A stretch of DNA of 33,548 nucleotides from a virus: positions 1-33,548 of the IMG/VR virus record IMGVR_UViG_3300030012_001417, one strand, 5' to 3'. Of this stretch, positions 6,445 through 14,129 are shown in pieces. The position numbers and the translations under genes are program-made. Each line of letters begins with the position of its first letter. Position 1 is the stretch's first letter. The notes beneath the pieces are model-generated. The model did no database searches. It worked only from the letters and a program-made list of their open reading frames with translations, and had not been told where the DNA came from.

Positions 6445-8143
6445 CAATCTTTGTAAATGGTGTTGTTCCATTAAAGTAAAATCGTTGACTTTTAATATCA
6501 AACTCTATGTCTTTTATCTCTTGTGGAATTCCTACCAACTTCTGCTTCTTGATCTTCTGTGAACCAAAGATAGCTTTCTTTGATGAATAATCCAAAGCTC
6601 TTTCAGGTCTCCATATAAATAGCACGTTATCTGCTTTGTCTGCAAACGTACCCCCACCCTTAATTCTATTACTGTCAGGCTTTATATATTTACCATTATC
6701 TTCTTTAGTTGGGGTGACCTGGTGTGCAACTAAATGCACAGATACTTTATAGTCTAACGCAAACCTTTTTAGTTCAGACATAAATCTTGATATATATAAA
6801 TCTTCTCTTTCTCCTGACCTCATACGGTGTTGAACTGTATTATATGGGTCTATAATTAAACTACGTATACCTTTTGTCTTAACTAAAAACCTAGCTCTAT
6901 CAAATATAGTTTGCAGTTCAAAGTCAGCTCTAGGAAATATTATAAAGAAATGTTTTCTTACAAAATCCATAGCTTCTTTGTATTCTTTGATAGACATTTG
7001 ATTGTTCTTGTAAAAAGGATCTGAAGTTTGACCTACATACATTTCTATAATATCATTGAAGAAATCATTGATTGGCATATTCTCAGGAGAAAATACAGCA
7101 AATTTATATCCATCGTGATATGCCTTTAATGTTGCCAGTTGATTAAGAAATAAACTTTTACCTTCGTTTTGATAACCAGTCCATATGTTAACCTCACCTA
7201 TTCTCCAAGTCCAAGCATTATCTATCTCTCTTACATAAGTAGTTGTACCTCTTTCTTGTCCATTATGAAATCCATCTATCATAGATTCACCTACATCAGT
7301 TACTGAAAAAATACCTTCCTTTTTAGGTCTAGAAGCTATTTTAAGACGATTTCTGAGACTTTCTACACCTTCGTGGACTAACACCTCATTTGCATCTTTA
7401 TATGGCTTTAAATCGACTAATAAGCATTTTTCTGATTCAAACCTACGTATAAGCTCTTTTTGTAAGTTTCTACCATTTTCATCTTCATCAGTGGCAATAT
7501 AAATAACATCTGCATTTTTAAATATATCATAGCAATTAGTTAGGCACTCTAGTTTTTTATCTATGTTGCTATCTTTTGAATTTGGTGCGCCCATATTTAC
7601 AGACGTATGAGATTTAATACCTGCAACTTCCCAAGATAAAGAGTCTATTTCACCTTCACATATAACTATAGTTTTTTGATCTACACAATTATCATAGTTA
7701 TAAATGATAGATTCAGCATCTTTTGATTGCGTAAAGCTTTTACCATCTATACCTCTAGTTTTGTAGTTAATGATCTGACCATCTTTAAAGTATGGAAATA
7801 AAATACTTTTATCGTTTCTAGTAGATACTATCTTATTGTTTTTTATAACCTCTTCAGTTATACCTCTATCTGTTAAGAATGATTTACCTTTTTCTGTTAA
7901 AGCAATCATATTAGATTTAGATGGTTTTTTGTATGTTTTTGTTATTGGCATTATTTCTATATTATCTTTGATTTTACCTTTCCAGCCACATTTATGGCAA
8001 TAAAAAAGTCCTTGTGTTGAATTTACAGATAAGCAAGTATCTTTATAATTTTCCTTACCTAGTTTTAAACAATTAGGACATCTTAACTTTTGTTGATCTT
8101 TTTTGTGATTTACACTTATACCTAAATCTAAAAATGACTGCAT
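6404..8143 (-). CDS. T7 gp4-like primase-helicase
   Basis: The 579-residue bifunctional enzyme unwinds the fork and makes primers. Domains in order: zinc-binding domain with Cys22, Cys25, Cys49 and Cys52; TOPRIM primase with CEGEID (Glu163, Glu165), ATDEDENG (Asp219, Asp221) and KDANE (250-254); and a RecA-like hexameric helicase with P-loop GYQNEGKS (323-330), Glu354, Walker B LIIDP (Asp432), His474-Gln475, and an arginine-rich segment near 495-520. The P-loop has Asn-Glu where many relatives have other residues but keeps GKS. No DNA polymerase is encoded, so it must work with host polymerase. The start overlaps the upstream zinc-ribbon stop as TAATG. Confidence 0.93.
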   Translation of the reverse strand: MQSFLDLGISVNHKKDQQKLRCPNCLKLGKENYKDTCLSVNSTQGLFYCHKCGWKGKIKDNIEIMPITKTYKKPSKSNMIALTEKGKSFLTDRGITEEVIKNNKIVSTRNDKSILFPYFKDGQIINYKTRGIDGKSFTQSKDAESIIYNYDNCVDQKTIVICEGEIDSLSWEVAGIKSHTSVNMGAPNSKDSNIDKKLECLTNCYDIFKNADVIYIATDEDENGRNLQKELIRRFESEKCLLVDLKPYKDANEVLVHEGVESLRNRLKIASRPKKEGIFSVTDVGESMIDGFHNGQERGTTTYVREIDNAWTWRIGEVNIWTGYQNEGKSLFLNQLATLKAYHDGYKFAVFSPENMPINDFFNDIIEMYVGQTSDPFYKNNQMSIKEYKEAMDFVRKHFFIIFPRADFELQTIFDRARFLVKTKGIRSLIIDPYNTVQHRMRSGEREDLYISRFMSELKRFALDYKVSVHLVAHQVTPTKEDNGKYIKPDSNRIKGGGTFADKADNVLFIWRPERALDYSSKKAIFGSQKIKKQKLVGIPQEIKDIEFDIKSQRFYFNGTTPFTKIDELRKGHKSSSAN

Positions 8144-8289
8144 TATATTTTATCGTGATAAACTAATACAAAAGCTTCACATTTAGGACAGGATAGATTA
8201 CTTACAATACCATATTCATCATTTCCGTAATCTTCACCATTGTGATCTCCACCCCAAATTAATTCTGTTTGACAATTCCAACAATCCAT
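8143..8289 (-). CDS. Small zinc-ribbon protein
   Basis: A 48-residue ORF with two CxxC pairs (CWNC at 3-6 and CPKC near 34-37), a clear four-Cys zinc ribbon, and an acidic centre with WGGDHNGEDYG. Its stop and the primase-helicase ATG overlap as TAATG, so translation is coupled. The sequence closely resembles a tiny zinc-ribbon protein I know from many phages of marine bacteria, whose role is unknown. It could help the primase or bind nucleic acid. Confidence 0.75.
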   Translation of the reverse strand: MDCWNCQTELIWGGDHNGEDYGNDEYGIVSNLSCPKCEAFVLVYHDKI

Positions 8290-8320
8290 AGTATATATAT
8301 TATATATAATATTATATTAT

Positions 8321-8629
8321 TTATTTATTTTTATGTATAATATTGTTATGATATGTCGCTTTGACAGTTGGAGTAACATAAATCTTTCTATTCTTACCAT
8401 AGAATCCTGTACTCCTGGTTACTCTTTTAATTAGTTCCTTTTCCTCTAGTGTGTTTAAAATTCTATATAGAGTTCTTTGGTTTATATTTAAGGTATCTGA
8501 CATATGACTATTTGATACAAAACAATATTCTTTTCTATCAAGTGAGCATAGGTAAGATAAAACAGACGACTCCTTAAAAGATAAGGAGTCATCTAGATTT
8601 AATTGTACATTTACAAATTTAGTTTTCAT
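8321..8629 (-). CDS. Winged helix-turn-helix protein
   Basis: A 102-residue protein counted from the ATG at 8629. The helix-turn-helix is visible in SFKESSVLSYLCSLDRKEYCFVSNS HMSDTLNINQRTLYRILNTLEEKELIKRV, where MSDTLNINQRTLYRILNTL is the reader helix pair and the following basic strand is the wing. The fold is like MarR/replication-initiator winged helices. An in-frame TTG at 8656 would add 9 residues, but the ATG overlaps the ParB-like stop by only 11 bases and fits better. It may be a transcription regulator or replication accessory protein; the operon favours either. Confidence 0.72.
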   Translation of the reverse strand: MKTKFVNVQLNLDDSLSFKESSVLSYLCSLDRKEYCFVSNSHMSDTLNINQRTLYRILNTLEEKELIKRVTRSTGFYGKNRKIYVTPTVKATYHNNIIHKNK

Positions 8630-9356
8630 TATACATTTCTTTATATTTTTCCGCAATATATTTTAGTCTTTTTTCTGTTCGATCAGTATTTAAATAATAA
8701 TCTGTGTCATTCTCTAAATCTGAGTTAATTTTGTCAATAATAAAATCAGTCTTATCTTTTTTTGGATTAGAGTTACAAGCAGGAATAATTCTATTTACTA
8801 CGTTTCCATTGACAACTTTACTACCATAATTATCTCTTAATTGTGTCAATCCTTTAAGTAAGTGGTCGCTATGATTTTTATTTATAAATTCCGCATTACC
8901 TTCCTTAAATTTATCACTCATACCTCTTTGTTTTTCAAAGTATAAAGTAATATAATTATTCACAGTAAATGAGTTATTATTTTTAAATTTGTCTAACACA
9001 TATTTATAATGTCCTTTAATTTTTGACCAAGATTTAAGATAGTCTTTAGGTTTCCAAGATAAATTTTTTGAATTTAGTGATATAATTACTTGTAATTTTT
9101 CTTCATCACTTAAATTTTTATACCAGGTTAAAATATATACTGGTATATCACTGTTTGGATATAGTTCCTTAAATGCAATAACTCTATGATGACCCTCAAG
9201 CACACCATAATCTGCACATACTTTTATTGGGTCGCATATACCATTTTTTATAAATTTAACTTTAAATACCTCAACTTGCCTTCTGTCGGTATCCCTATTT
9301 AAATATGTTAAATCTAATTTATTTACATTTTCTAATTTGTATTTACCTATTTTCAT
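8619..9356 (-). CDS. ParB-like nuclease/CTPase domain protein
   Basis: The 245-residue protein has an N-terminal ParB/sulfiredoxin-like domain with the motif VLEGHHRVIAFKEL (52-65), matching the GxHRxxA box that binds nucleotide in ParB. A strand near 25-47 (VEVFKVKFIKNGICDPIKV) precedes it. The C-terminal two thirds are Lys/Asn-rich and unassigned. Phage ParB-domain proteins act as nucleases, regulators or DNA-modification partners; no partner ParA is present, so plasmid-style partition is unlikely. A strong stem-loop (9388-9428) lies in its leader. Confidence 0.75.
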   Translation of the reverse strand: MKIGKYKLENVNKLDLTYLNRDTDRRQVEVFKVKFIKNGICDPIKVCADYGVLEGHHRVIAFKELYPNSDIPVYILTWYKNLSDEEKLQVIISLNSKNLSWKPKDYLKSWSKIKGHYKYVLDKFKNNNSFTVNNYITLYFEKQRGMSDKFKEGNAEFINKNHSDHLLKGLTQLRDNYGSKVVNGNVVNRIIPACNSNPKKDKTDFIIDKINSDLENDTDYYLNTDRTEKRLKYIAEKYKEMYNEN

Positions 9357-9387
9357 TTTTATTATTTTTATGTTATTAATTTGTAAA

Positions 9388-9428
9388 ATGCAGTTTAGGG
9401 TAAGAACTATACTTACCCATCACTGCAT
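9388..9428 (-). other. Long two-part stem-loop in the ERF/SSB to ParB intergenic gap
   Basis: Two perfect 7-bp stems (9388-9394 with 9422-9428, and 9398-9404 with 9412-9418) are separated by a symmetric 3-by-3 internal loop and closed by a 7-base loop. On the minus strand it is followed by only four T, so it could be a weak terminator/attenuator, an RNA processing site or a protein-binding hairpin. It would lower or delay expression of the genes after the recombination pair. Confidence 0.75.
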
Positions 9429-9433
9429 AAATT

Positions 9434-9694
9434 TTAAAACGGTAGACCGTCTCCTGCACTTACAGGTTTTTTATTGTCTTTCGCTTTACTAGGGTCGTAA
9501 TCATTTACCCATACAGTATGTGTTTTACCATACTGGTCTGTCTCCTTCTTCTTACCTACTGTAAGACGAATGTATTCCTCACCATTATATTCAAAAAAGT
9601 GATCTTTTATTTTGCTTTTTGCTAGTGATATATTTATATAGTAATCACCATTTTGTCTGCCATTTCCGACAAACTTTCTTTCATTATTGTCCAT
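9434..9694 (-). CDS. Small SSB-like protein with an acidic LPF tail
   Basis: The 86-residue protein has alternating strands (YYINISLAKSKI, YIRLTVGKKKE, HTVWVNDY) suggesting a small OB-like barrel. It ends in GDGLPF, which resembles the C-terminal DDDIPF-type tip that single-stranded DNA-binding proteins use to recruit partners. It follows the ERF annealing gene directly, where phages often place ssb. The body is shorter than a standard SSB, so this is a functional suggestion, not a family assignment. A strong hairpin follows its stop. Confidence 0.55.
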   Translation of the reverse strand: MDNNERKFVGNGRQNGDYYINISLAKSKIKDHFFEYNGEEYIRLTVGKKKETDQYGKTHTVWVNDYDPSKAKDNKKPVSAGDGLPF

Positions 9695-9701
9695 ATTATA
9701 T

Positions 9702-10256
9702 TTATTGAGTTAGTAATTTTTCTACTGTTGAATTTACTTTGTATTTTGTTTTTACTTCTTCCATTGTAAATCCTTTACTTAATGCTTCCTTTACCTTATT
9801 AAAAGCTTCTGTGCCTTTCTTAAGTTCAGGCATAGCATCTATTGTCTTCGGCATAGTTTTACCGTGTGTGTTAGTAGCATCTGCATCTTTGGTGTCATCA
9901 ATTAAGAATAAACCATTTAATGCATATTTTCTAGCATAACTAGAACTACTACCAAAAGATTGTGATAAATCCATTCCTTTTCTGTTAAAATCAATACCTG
10001 CTTGTGCAGAAGTCCAAACCTCTTGTTTACCATCAGTTACTCTTGCAGTCGCATTTACATAGGTGTAATTTACATTATCAAGATTTATTATTTCATCTGT
10101 GATAGTTAAAACTAACTTATGTTTTGTAAGCAGTGGTTTTACTGCTTCTAATATATCTTCACAACTACGGTAATTATATCTACCAAAGTTGTTCCTTTGA
10201 TTTTTAGGTGCTTTCAGTCTCCCCTGAATGTCTACCAGTTTTTCGTATATTGTCAT
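9702..10256 (-). CDS. erf: ERF-family single-strand annealing recombinase
   Basis: A 184-residue protein from the ATG at 10256. The ERF core is seen in KLVDIQGRLKAPKNQRN (NFGRYNYRS), EDILEAVKPLLTKH, and the typical FGSSSSYARKYALNGLFLI followed by DDTKDAD. ERF proteins anneal complementary single strands and pair with a 5'-3' exonuclease, here the RecE-like gene. The frame stays open to an earlier start at 10289, but those codons overlap the promoter. The -7 box ends only 4 bases before the ATG at 10256, so this start is used and the mRNA is probably leaderless or nearly so. It is the first gene of the replication operon. Confidence 0.9.
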   Translation of the reverse strand: MTIYEKLVDIQGRLKAPKNQRNNFGRYNYRSCEDILEAVKPLLTKHKLVLTITDEIINLDNVNYTYVNATARVTDGKQEVWTSAQAGIDFNRKGMDLSQSFGSSSSYARKYALNGLFLIDDTKDADATNTHGKTMPKTIDAMPELKKGTEAFNKVKEALSKGFTMEEVKTKYKVNSTVEKLLTQ

Positions 10257-10260
10257 AATG

Positions 10261-10290
10261 CAAATATATAAAAAAATTACAACTGACAAA
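10261..10290 (-). promoter_or_regulatory. Promoter of the recombination/replication operon, leaderless type
   Basis: On the minus strand TTTG (10290-10287), an 18-base spacer and TATATTTG (10268-10261) form a Bacteroidota-type promoter. The -33 box is extended as TTTGTCAGTTG, as at 391-421. Four bases separate the -7 box from the ERF ATG, so transcription must begin at or next to the start codon. Confidence 0.82.
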
Positions 10291-10296
10291 ATGTAT

Positions 10297-10325
10297 AAAA
10301 AAAGAGAGCTTAATTAAAAGCTCTC
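10297..10325 (-). terminator. Terminator after the lysis module
   Basis: An 8-bp stem (10304-10311 with 10318-10325) with a 6-base loop is followed on the minus strand by seven T (10303-10297). It ends the structural/lysis transcription unit just upstream of the ERF promoter. The 100 bases between it and the small basic gene (10326-10425) hold nothing I can assign. Confidence 0.88.
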
Positions 10326-10425
10326 ATAGGAAAAACGTAAAAACAAAAGGAGATAAATCCATCCCAAAGGTATATATAAAATTACTTGGTGTTGACAGAT
10401 TGTTAATAACAAATAAATTCTTCTG

Positions 10426-10563
10426 TTATCGTTTTCCTTGACCCCTATATTTCTTTACATATAATTTACTAGACTTTAGTCCACTAGATTTAGACTTTGC
10501 GTGTATACCTGGTCTCTTTACTTTATTTTTTTTTCTATATACAAATGCAGCTTGTCGTGCCAT
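10426..10563 (-). CDS. Small, very basic phage protein
   Basis: A 45-residue protein dominated by Lys, Arg, Ser and Gly (RPGIHAKSKSSGLKSSKLY, ending KKYRGQGKR). The pattern KRPG.HAK.KSS..K.SK.Y.K.YRGQG resembles a tiny basic protein found in many marine phages; its role is unknown, though DNA or RNA binding is plausible from charge. The ATG overlaps the holin stop as TAATG. It is the last gene before the terminator. Confidence 0.75.
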   Translation of the reverse strand: MARQAAFVYRKKNKVKRPGIHAKSKSSGLKSSKLYVKKYRGQGKR

Positions 10564-10976
10564 TATTTATGATGTTTATTACCAATTATCTTTTCTGCAC
10601 CTCTAGATCCAAAGTAACCTAAAAATACAATAGTCAGTAATTCTTTTATTACTGATAATTCTTCTAATTGTAAATACCATCCTATAACAAATGCTACAGT
10701 TAAAAATACAAGTGTAAGTGGTCTGACATTTTTAGCTAACCAACTACTACTAGCAGAATCAGCTACCCATCTTTTTGTTATGCCATCAAATTCGTGTATC
10801 TCTTGCTCTAACTTTTTAAGTGCAATTTCTTTATCACCATTAGACATTTCTGACCCACCAATGAGAGTACGAACAATATTACCAGCAGGGGAATCGCTAG
10901 CGAGACTGGTGACGACATTTGGGATTTTCTCAAGTAAGAACTTTCCAACCTTAGTATCTTTGAATTTCTTTTTCAT
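10563..10976 (-). CDS. Holin-like membrane protein (GTA 3TM holin type)
   Basis: A 137-residue protein with a soluble N-terminal half, then KRWVADSASSSWLAKNVRPL (68-87) and hydrophobic segments at about 87-102 and 108-123. The motif R..AD..S.SW.....RPL followed by membrane helices and G...R..EK matches the family described as holins of three transmembrane segments, first noted in gene transfer agents. It would permeabilise the inner membrane so that the endolysin or its effect reaches the wall. It follows the endolysin gene directly. Confidence 0.8.
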   Translation of the reverse strand: MKKKFKDTKVGKFLLEKIPNVVTSLASDSPAGNIVRTLIGGSEMSNGDKEIALKKLEQEIHEFDGITKRWVADSASSSWLAKNVRPLTLVFLTVAFVIGWYLQLEELSVIKELLTIVFLGYFGSRGAEKIIGNKHHK

Positions 10977-10999
10977 TGGTCAATGTGCTACCTACAGTA

Positions 11000-11377
11000 T
11001 TAGTACAACCAGAAAGCATCCACTTTGTTTGGGTCGTTGTCAACGTGAATGAAGGATTTTGCCACTCCAAGTCTAGTGAATCCTGCATTGATAAGGCTTC
11101 TAACAATAATTCCTCTATGATTCGAATTCGTGCAGGATATGTCTGCAGCGAATCCATACAAGTGTGAACTTCCTCTATTAGTTTCCGATCTAGGCACTCC
11201 TCCCACCTTAAGATTGTGAGTCTCGCTTCGATATCCTGAGTTAATTTTAAAGGATATTCCTGCGATTTCTCTTGCTTTGTCCAGCATCCGTAAGAAAGTA
11301 TGATCCATATTAACACCACTATTCTCCTGGTCAGGACTGTCAAATTCAGATAATTCAAAATATTTAAGTTTAATCAT
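11000..11377 (-). CDS. Endolysin, peptidase M15 family
   Basis: A 125-residue Zn-dependent peptidase of the M15 (D-Ala-D-Ala carboxypeptidase/L-Ala-D-Glu endopeptidase) type that cuts peptidoglycan cross-links. The motifs are SGYRSETHN (47-55), SHLYGFAADI with zinc ligands His72 and Asp79, and FIHVDND with His111 and the nearby catalytic-region Asp113. Length is normal for a bare catalytic domain and no signal peptide is seen. The start overlaps the upstream membrane-peptide stop as ATGA. The DNA is GC-richer than its surroundings, which leaves long open shadow frames on both strands. Confidence 0.92.
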   Translation of the reverse strand: MIKLKYFELSEFDSPDQENSGVNMDHTFLRMLDKAREIAGISFKINSGYRSETHNLKVGGVPRSETNRGSSHLYGFAADISCTNSNHRGIIVRSLINAGFTRLGVAKSFIHVDNDPNKVDAFWLY

Positions 11378-11493
11378 TTTAATAAACCAGTTATAATATA
11401 TAGCACTGTTATTCCAAACATTATTACTACCATTTTCGTTGTTAGTTCTAATTTATTCCAATTAGACACTATATAATCTTTAATCTTTTTCAT
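11374..11493 (-). CDS. Small single-span membrane protein in the lysis cassette
   Basis: A 39-residue ORF with a polar N-terminus ([20 protein letters not shown]) and one hydrophobic helix (about 21-37). It overlaps the preceding gene by 4 bases and the endolysin ATG by 4 bases. It resembles small phage membrane proteins of the XRE/holin-neighbour type. A holin or antiholin role is inferred from position. Confidence 0.6.
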   Translation of the reverse strand: MKKIKDYIVSNWNKLELTTKMVVIMFGITVLYIITGLLK

Positions 11494-11870
11494 TTCTTAT
11501 CATTTTTACGCAAGTCATCTATATAAAAAGTACTCATAAGAGATAACTTTTCTATAGAGTCTTCTTGCATTTTTATTATCATATGTTCTAAGCTATCTTT
11601 CTGTGATACTAACATATCTACTCTAGCTTCTAAATTGCTTATTTTTTTCTTTGCACTTTCTAGTTCATCAGGATTTCTACCTGTAATAGTTGATATAATC
11701 ATAGCTACACTTGCAGCTATCATACCTATTAGTGTGTTAACTATAGAAGCGTTTTCTTCAGGTATTGTATATTCTGTTAAGTATACAAGTATTCCTACTA
11801 TAAGAAAGAATACTAACAATGCACCTGAAAAATGTAATAAGAATCTAAATGTTCCGTTTTTAGGTATCAT
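11490..11870 (-). CDS. Two-span membrane protein with coiled coil (holin or spanin candidate)
   Basis: A 126-residue protein with two membrane segments (about 9-29 and 43-63) followed by a long Lys/Glu/Leu-rich coiled-coil-like region (70-108). This could be a holin, or an inner-membrane spanin-like protein whose coiled coil reaches into the periplasm. It is flanked by small membrane genes with ATGA overlaps on both sides and precedes the endolysin, so it belongs to the lysis cassette. I see no clear lipoprotein partner that would settle a spanin role. Confidence 0.6.
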   Translation of the reverse strand: MIPKNGTFRFLLHFSGALLVFFLIVGILVYLTEYTIPEENASIVNTLIGMIAASVAMIISTITGRNPDELESAKKKISNLEARVDMLVSQKDSLEHMIIKMQEDSIEKLSLMSTFYIDDLRKNDKK

Positions 11871-12013
11871 TTTGTTTTTTGGTATATCTGAATTATTACT
11901 AATACTATTGTTAAAATTAAAACAGCAGTTTGTAAGTACATATTAACTTGCGGCATTGAACTAAATATTAATGCAAATGCTGAAAGTCCGTATGTCCTCA
12001 AATCTGTTATCAT
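11867..12013 (-). CDS. Small membrane protein, first gene of the lysis cassette
   Basis: A 48-residue ORF with one or two hydrophobic stretches (about 9-19 and 26-43). Its ATG overlaps the LamG protein stop as TAATG, and its stop overlaps the next gene as ATGA. Near its start it repeats the TYGLS residues that end the LamG protein, encoded by an exact 15-base direct repeat. A holin role is possible. The ORF is short but tightly coupled on both sides. Confidence 0.6.
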   Translation of the reverse strand: MITDLRTYGLSAFALIFSSMPQVNMYLQTAVLILTIVLVIIQIYQKTK

Positions 12014-12030
12014 TATGAAAGTCCGTATGT
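11981..12030. repeat. 15-bp direct repeat across a gene junction
   Basis: TGAAAGTCCGTATGT occurs at 11981-11995 and again at 12016-12030, 35 bases apart. The right copy encodes the C-terminal TYGLS of the LamG protein and the left copy the TYGLS near the N-terminus of the next gene. Both are read in the same register relative to the repeat. Confidence 0.85.
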
Positions 12031-14127
12031 TGCTTTATTTGCGTCAAATTCAGCAGTTACTTCGCTTGCTGATAATACTTTGTGAAATATTTTAAACTGA
12101 CCTAAAGTCAAACTGCTATAAAAAAGCGAACTTTCTCCATATCTACCAATATATAAATCAGCTTGAGCGTTCTGTCCCCCAATTCTTGTTATAGATGAAG
12201 TTGTGCTTTGTAGAGAGCCATCTTTGTAATATTTGACCTCATCGTTAACACCATCAAAAGTAAACACTAAATGAGCATAAGTATCATCACTTAAACCGCT
12301 TGCAGTTTGTAAACTATCAACACCACTACCATCGCCAACCATAACGACAAAATTACCTGATGAAAGCAAGCCGAAATGTATGTTTGAATTTATTTCGTTA
12401 TTACTTGTGGTTATATTGCTTAAAAAATAATTAGTTGTGCTTGGTGTAGCATCTGCAAATTTTATAAACATACTAATACTATATAATGGAATGTTTGGAT
12501 GTACGTATGTATCCAACTCCATATAATCATTATTGCCGTCAAACACAAATCTACTTTCATTTGGCGAGCTTAAATTAGTACCAAAAGTAGATCCGTAAAT
12601 TGTTGCATTATGTCCATTAGGATAATCATTCTTTGTGGCTAAATAGTTCTGTGCTACTTGGGCTTCACTTAAAGCACCTTTGTGAAATCGCATATCACCT
12701 AAATTACCTGTATGTATGCCATCACTATTTATACTTGTATTGTGATATATACCAAAATAAATATCACTATTTAAATCGTGATTTACTGCTGCTGTACTGT
12801 TTTGATTTATTCTTATGCCATCTATGAATATTTTGTGACCATTAGAATCAGCAGTTGCAACTATATGATACCATCTGTTTAAATCTAAAGTTCCTGCACT
12901 TAAATTACTCATTCCTGACAGACCTTGTAACATAAACTGTAAAGAACGATCACTTCTAAATGATAAATTATAATAGGTAGTGTCGTAATTAAAAGATGTT
13001 AAATATCCTTGACTTTGAGCTGTAAATTTAGCCCATACTTCCCAAGAAAACCCATCTGTATTTAAATTCACGCCTGTAACAGCGTTTGTTGTTTCTATAC
13101 CATCTCCAGTTGTACCAGACCCATCAATAAAGAAAAAATCACCAAGTTCTTTGTCGTATGTTGATTCTACACCTCCTAAAATTACAGCATCATTTGAAAG
13201 TGTACCTAAATTTGTTATACTTGTACCACTACCACTATAGTTAGATGGTCTGTAATCAATTAGTGCATTTGTAGAATAAATAGAACTAAAACTAAAAAAA
13301 TTACCTGCTCTGTAATTCTGTGCTACTTCTGAAGCAGTCAAAGCAGTATTATAAAATCTTACAACGGATAATCTTTCAGTATAAGGATGTTGGTTACTTG
13401 TGTTAAAATTACCTATTCTTACACTATTAGAATTATCTCTGAAAGTACTGATTGAATCTGAAACTTGTGAGCCACCATTTAAATACATTTTAAAATCCCC
13501 GCTACTCCCTACTGTAACAACTACGTGTATATATTCATCTGTGGCTATACTTGATGTGCTAATATTTAAATTGGTAAACCCAGTGCCGTCATCATATCTA
13601 TAAAAATAAACTTTATTTGATTGAGCCCAAAAAGCGTATGACTCGTTGCCATCTCCTGCACCTTTATTAATAATATGACAAGTTGTTGTTGGTTTCTGTA
13701 ACCAAACTTCCATTGTAGAATTAGATTCCATATCTACAAAAGAACTATCAGGAATAGTAATTAAATCTGATGCCGCACCACTAAAATCAAAATATCCCCT
13801 TGTATCACTTCCAAATGATGCGCCGCTTATTGTAGCATTTAAACCACTACCGCTTATGTCTGTCCAAGTACTTCCACTACCTCCATAAGAGGTTGTATCA
13901 CTTGCATTTAAGTGTACTTTTAAATTACTTGCTTTATCAACTAAAGGTACATTTAGATCGTGGTTAGCTATATCAAACCAAGTACCACTACCTGCACCTG
14001 TATTAGCACCACCTGATTCTATGCTATCTTCATCGTTAGCATCTAAGTGTAAAACTAATCCTTCTGCTGAATCTGCTGCTGCTGATACTGCTGCATCTTG
14101 CGAAAGTATTCTTCTATTAGTAGGCAT
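12013..14127 (-). CDS. Tail/receptor-binding protein with three LamG-like domains
   Basis: The 704-residue protein is built of concanavalin-like (LamG/laminin G) jelly-roll units, typical of glycan-binding phage tail tips. After an N-terminal region (1-27) come two short copies of an LxLHLDA-like opening motif (about 29 and 67, the latter with SGSTWTDISGSGLNATI). Domains then cover about 65-275, 280-495 and 500-704. Each ends with a similar block: RFYNTALTASEVAQNY, RFHKGALSEAQVAQNY and KIFHKVLSASEVTAEF. The internal repeats suggest domain duplication. It probably binds a host polysaccharide. It lies downstream of fibre-like genes and before the lysis cassette. Confidence 0.85.
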   Translation of the reverse strand: MPTNRRILSQDAAVSAAADSAEGLVLHLDANDEDSIESGGANTGAGSGTWFDIANHDLNVPLVDKASNLKVHLNASDTTSYGGSGSTWTDISGSGLNATISGASFGSDTRGYFDFSGAASDLITIPDSSFVDMESNSTMEVWLQKPTTTCHIINKGAGDGNESYAFWAQSNKVYFYRYDDGTGFTNLNISTSSIATDEYIHVVVTVGSSGDFKMYLNGGSQVSDSISTFRDNSNSVRIGNFNTSNQHPYTERLSVVRFYNTALTASEVAQNYRAGNFFSFSSIYSTNALIDYRPSNYSGSGTSITNLGTLSNDAVILGGVESTYDKELGDFFFIDGSGTTGDGIETTNAVTGVNLNTDGFSWEVWAKFTAQSQGYLTSFNYDTTYYNLSFRSDRSLQFMLQGLSGMSNLSAGTLDLNRWYHIVATADSNGHKIFIDGIRINQNSTAAVNHDLNSDIYFGIYHNTSINSDGIHTGNLGDMRFHKGALSEAQVAQNYLATKNDYPNGHNATIYGSTFGTNLSSPNESRFVFDGNNDYMELDTYVHPNIPLYSISMFIKFADATPSTTNYFLSNITTSNNEINSNIHFGLLSSGNFVVMVGDGSGVDSLQTASGLSDDTYAHLVFTFDGVNDEVKYYKDGSLQSTTSSITRIGGQNAQADLYIGRYGESSLFYSSLTLGQFKIFHKVLSASEVTAEFDANKATYGLS

Positions 14128-14129
14128 AA

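Noticed and set aside
10366-10395. TACCTTTG element on the minus strand downstream of the small basic gene, a possible promoter
   Set aside because: The -33 position lacks TTTG at 18-19 bases, no gene follows, and the terminator at 10297-10325 lies immediately downstream.
10951-11358. A 135-codon minus-strand frame overlapping the endolysin, with a hydrophobic N-terminus and Cys (LSYGC), possibly a nested lipoprotein/spanin
   Set aside because: The lipobox is poor (Ser at -3), the rest lacks spanin character, and the M15 frame is clearly the real one. GC-richer DNA here leaves several frames open by chance. It is kept as a remote possibility only.
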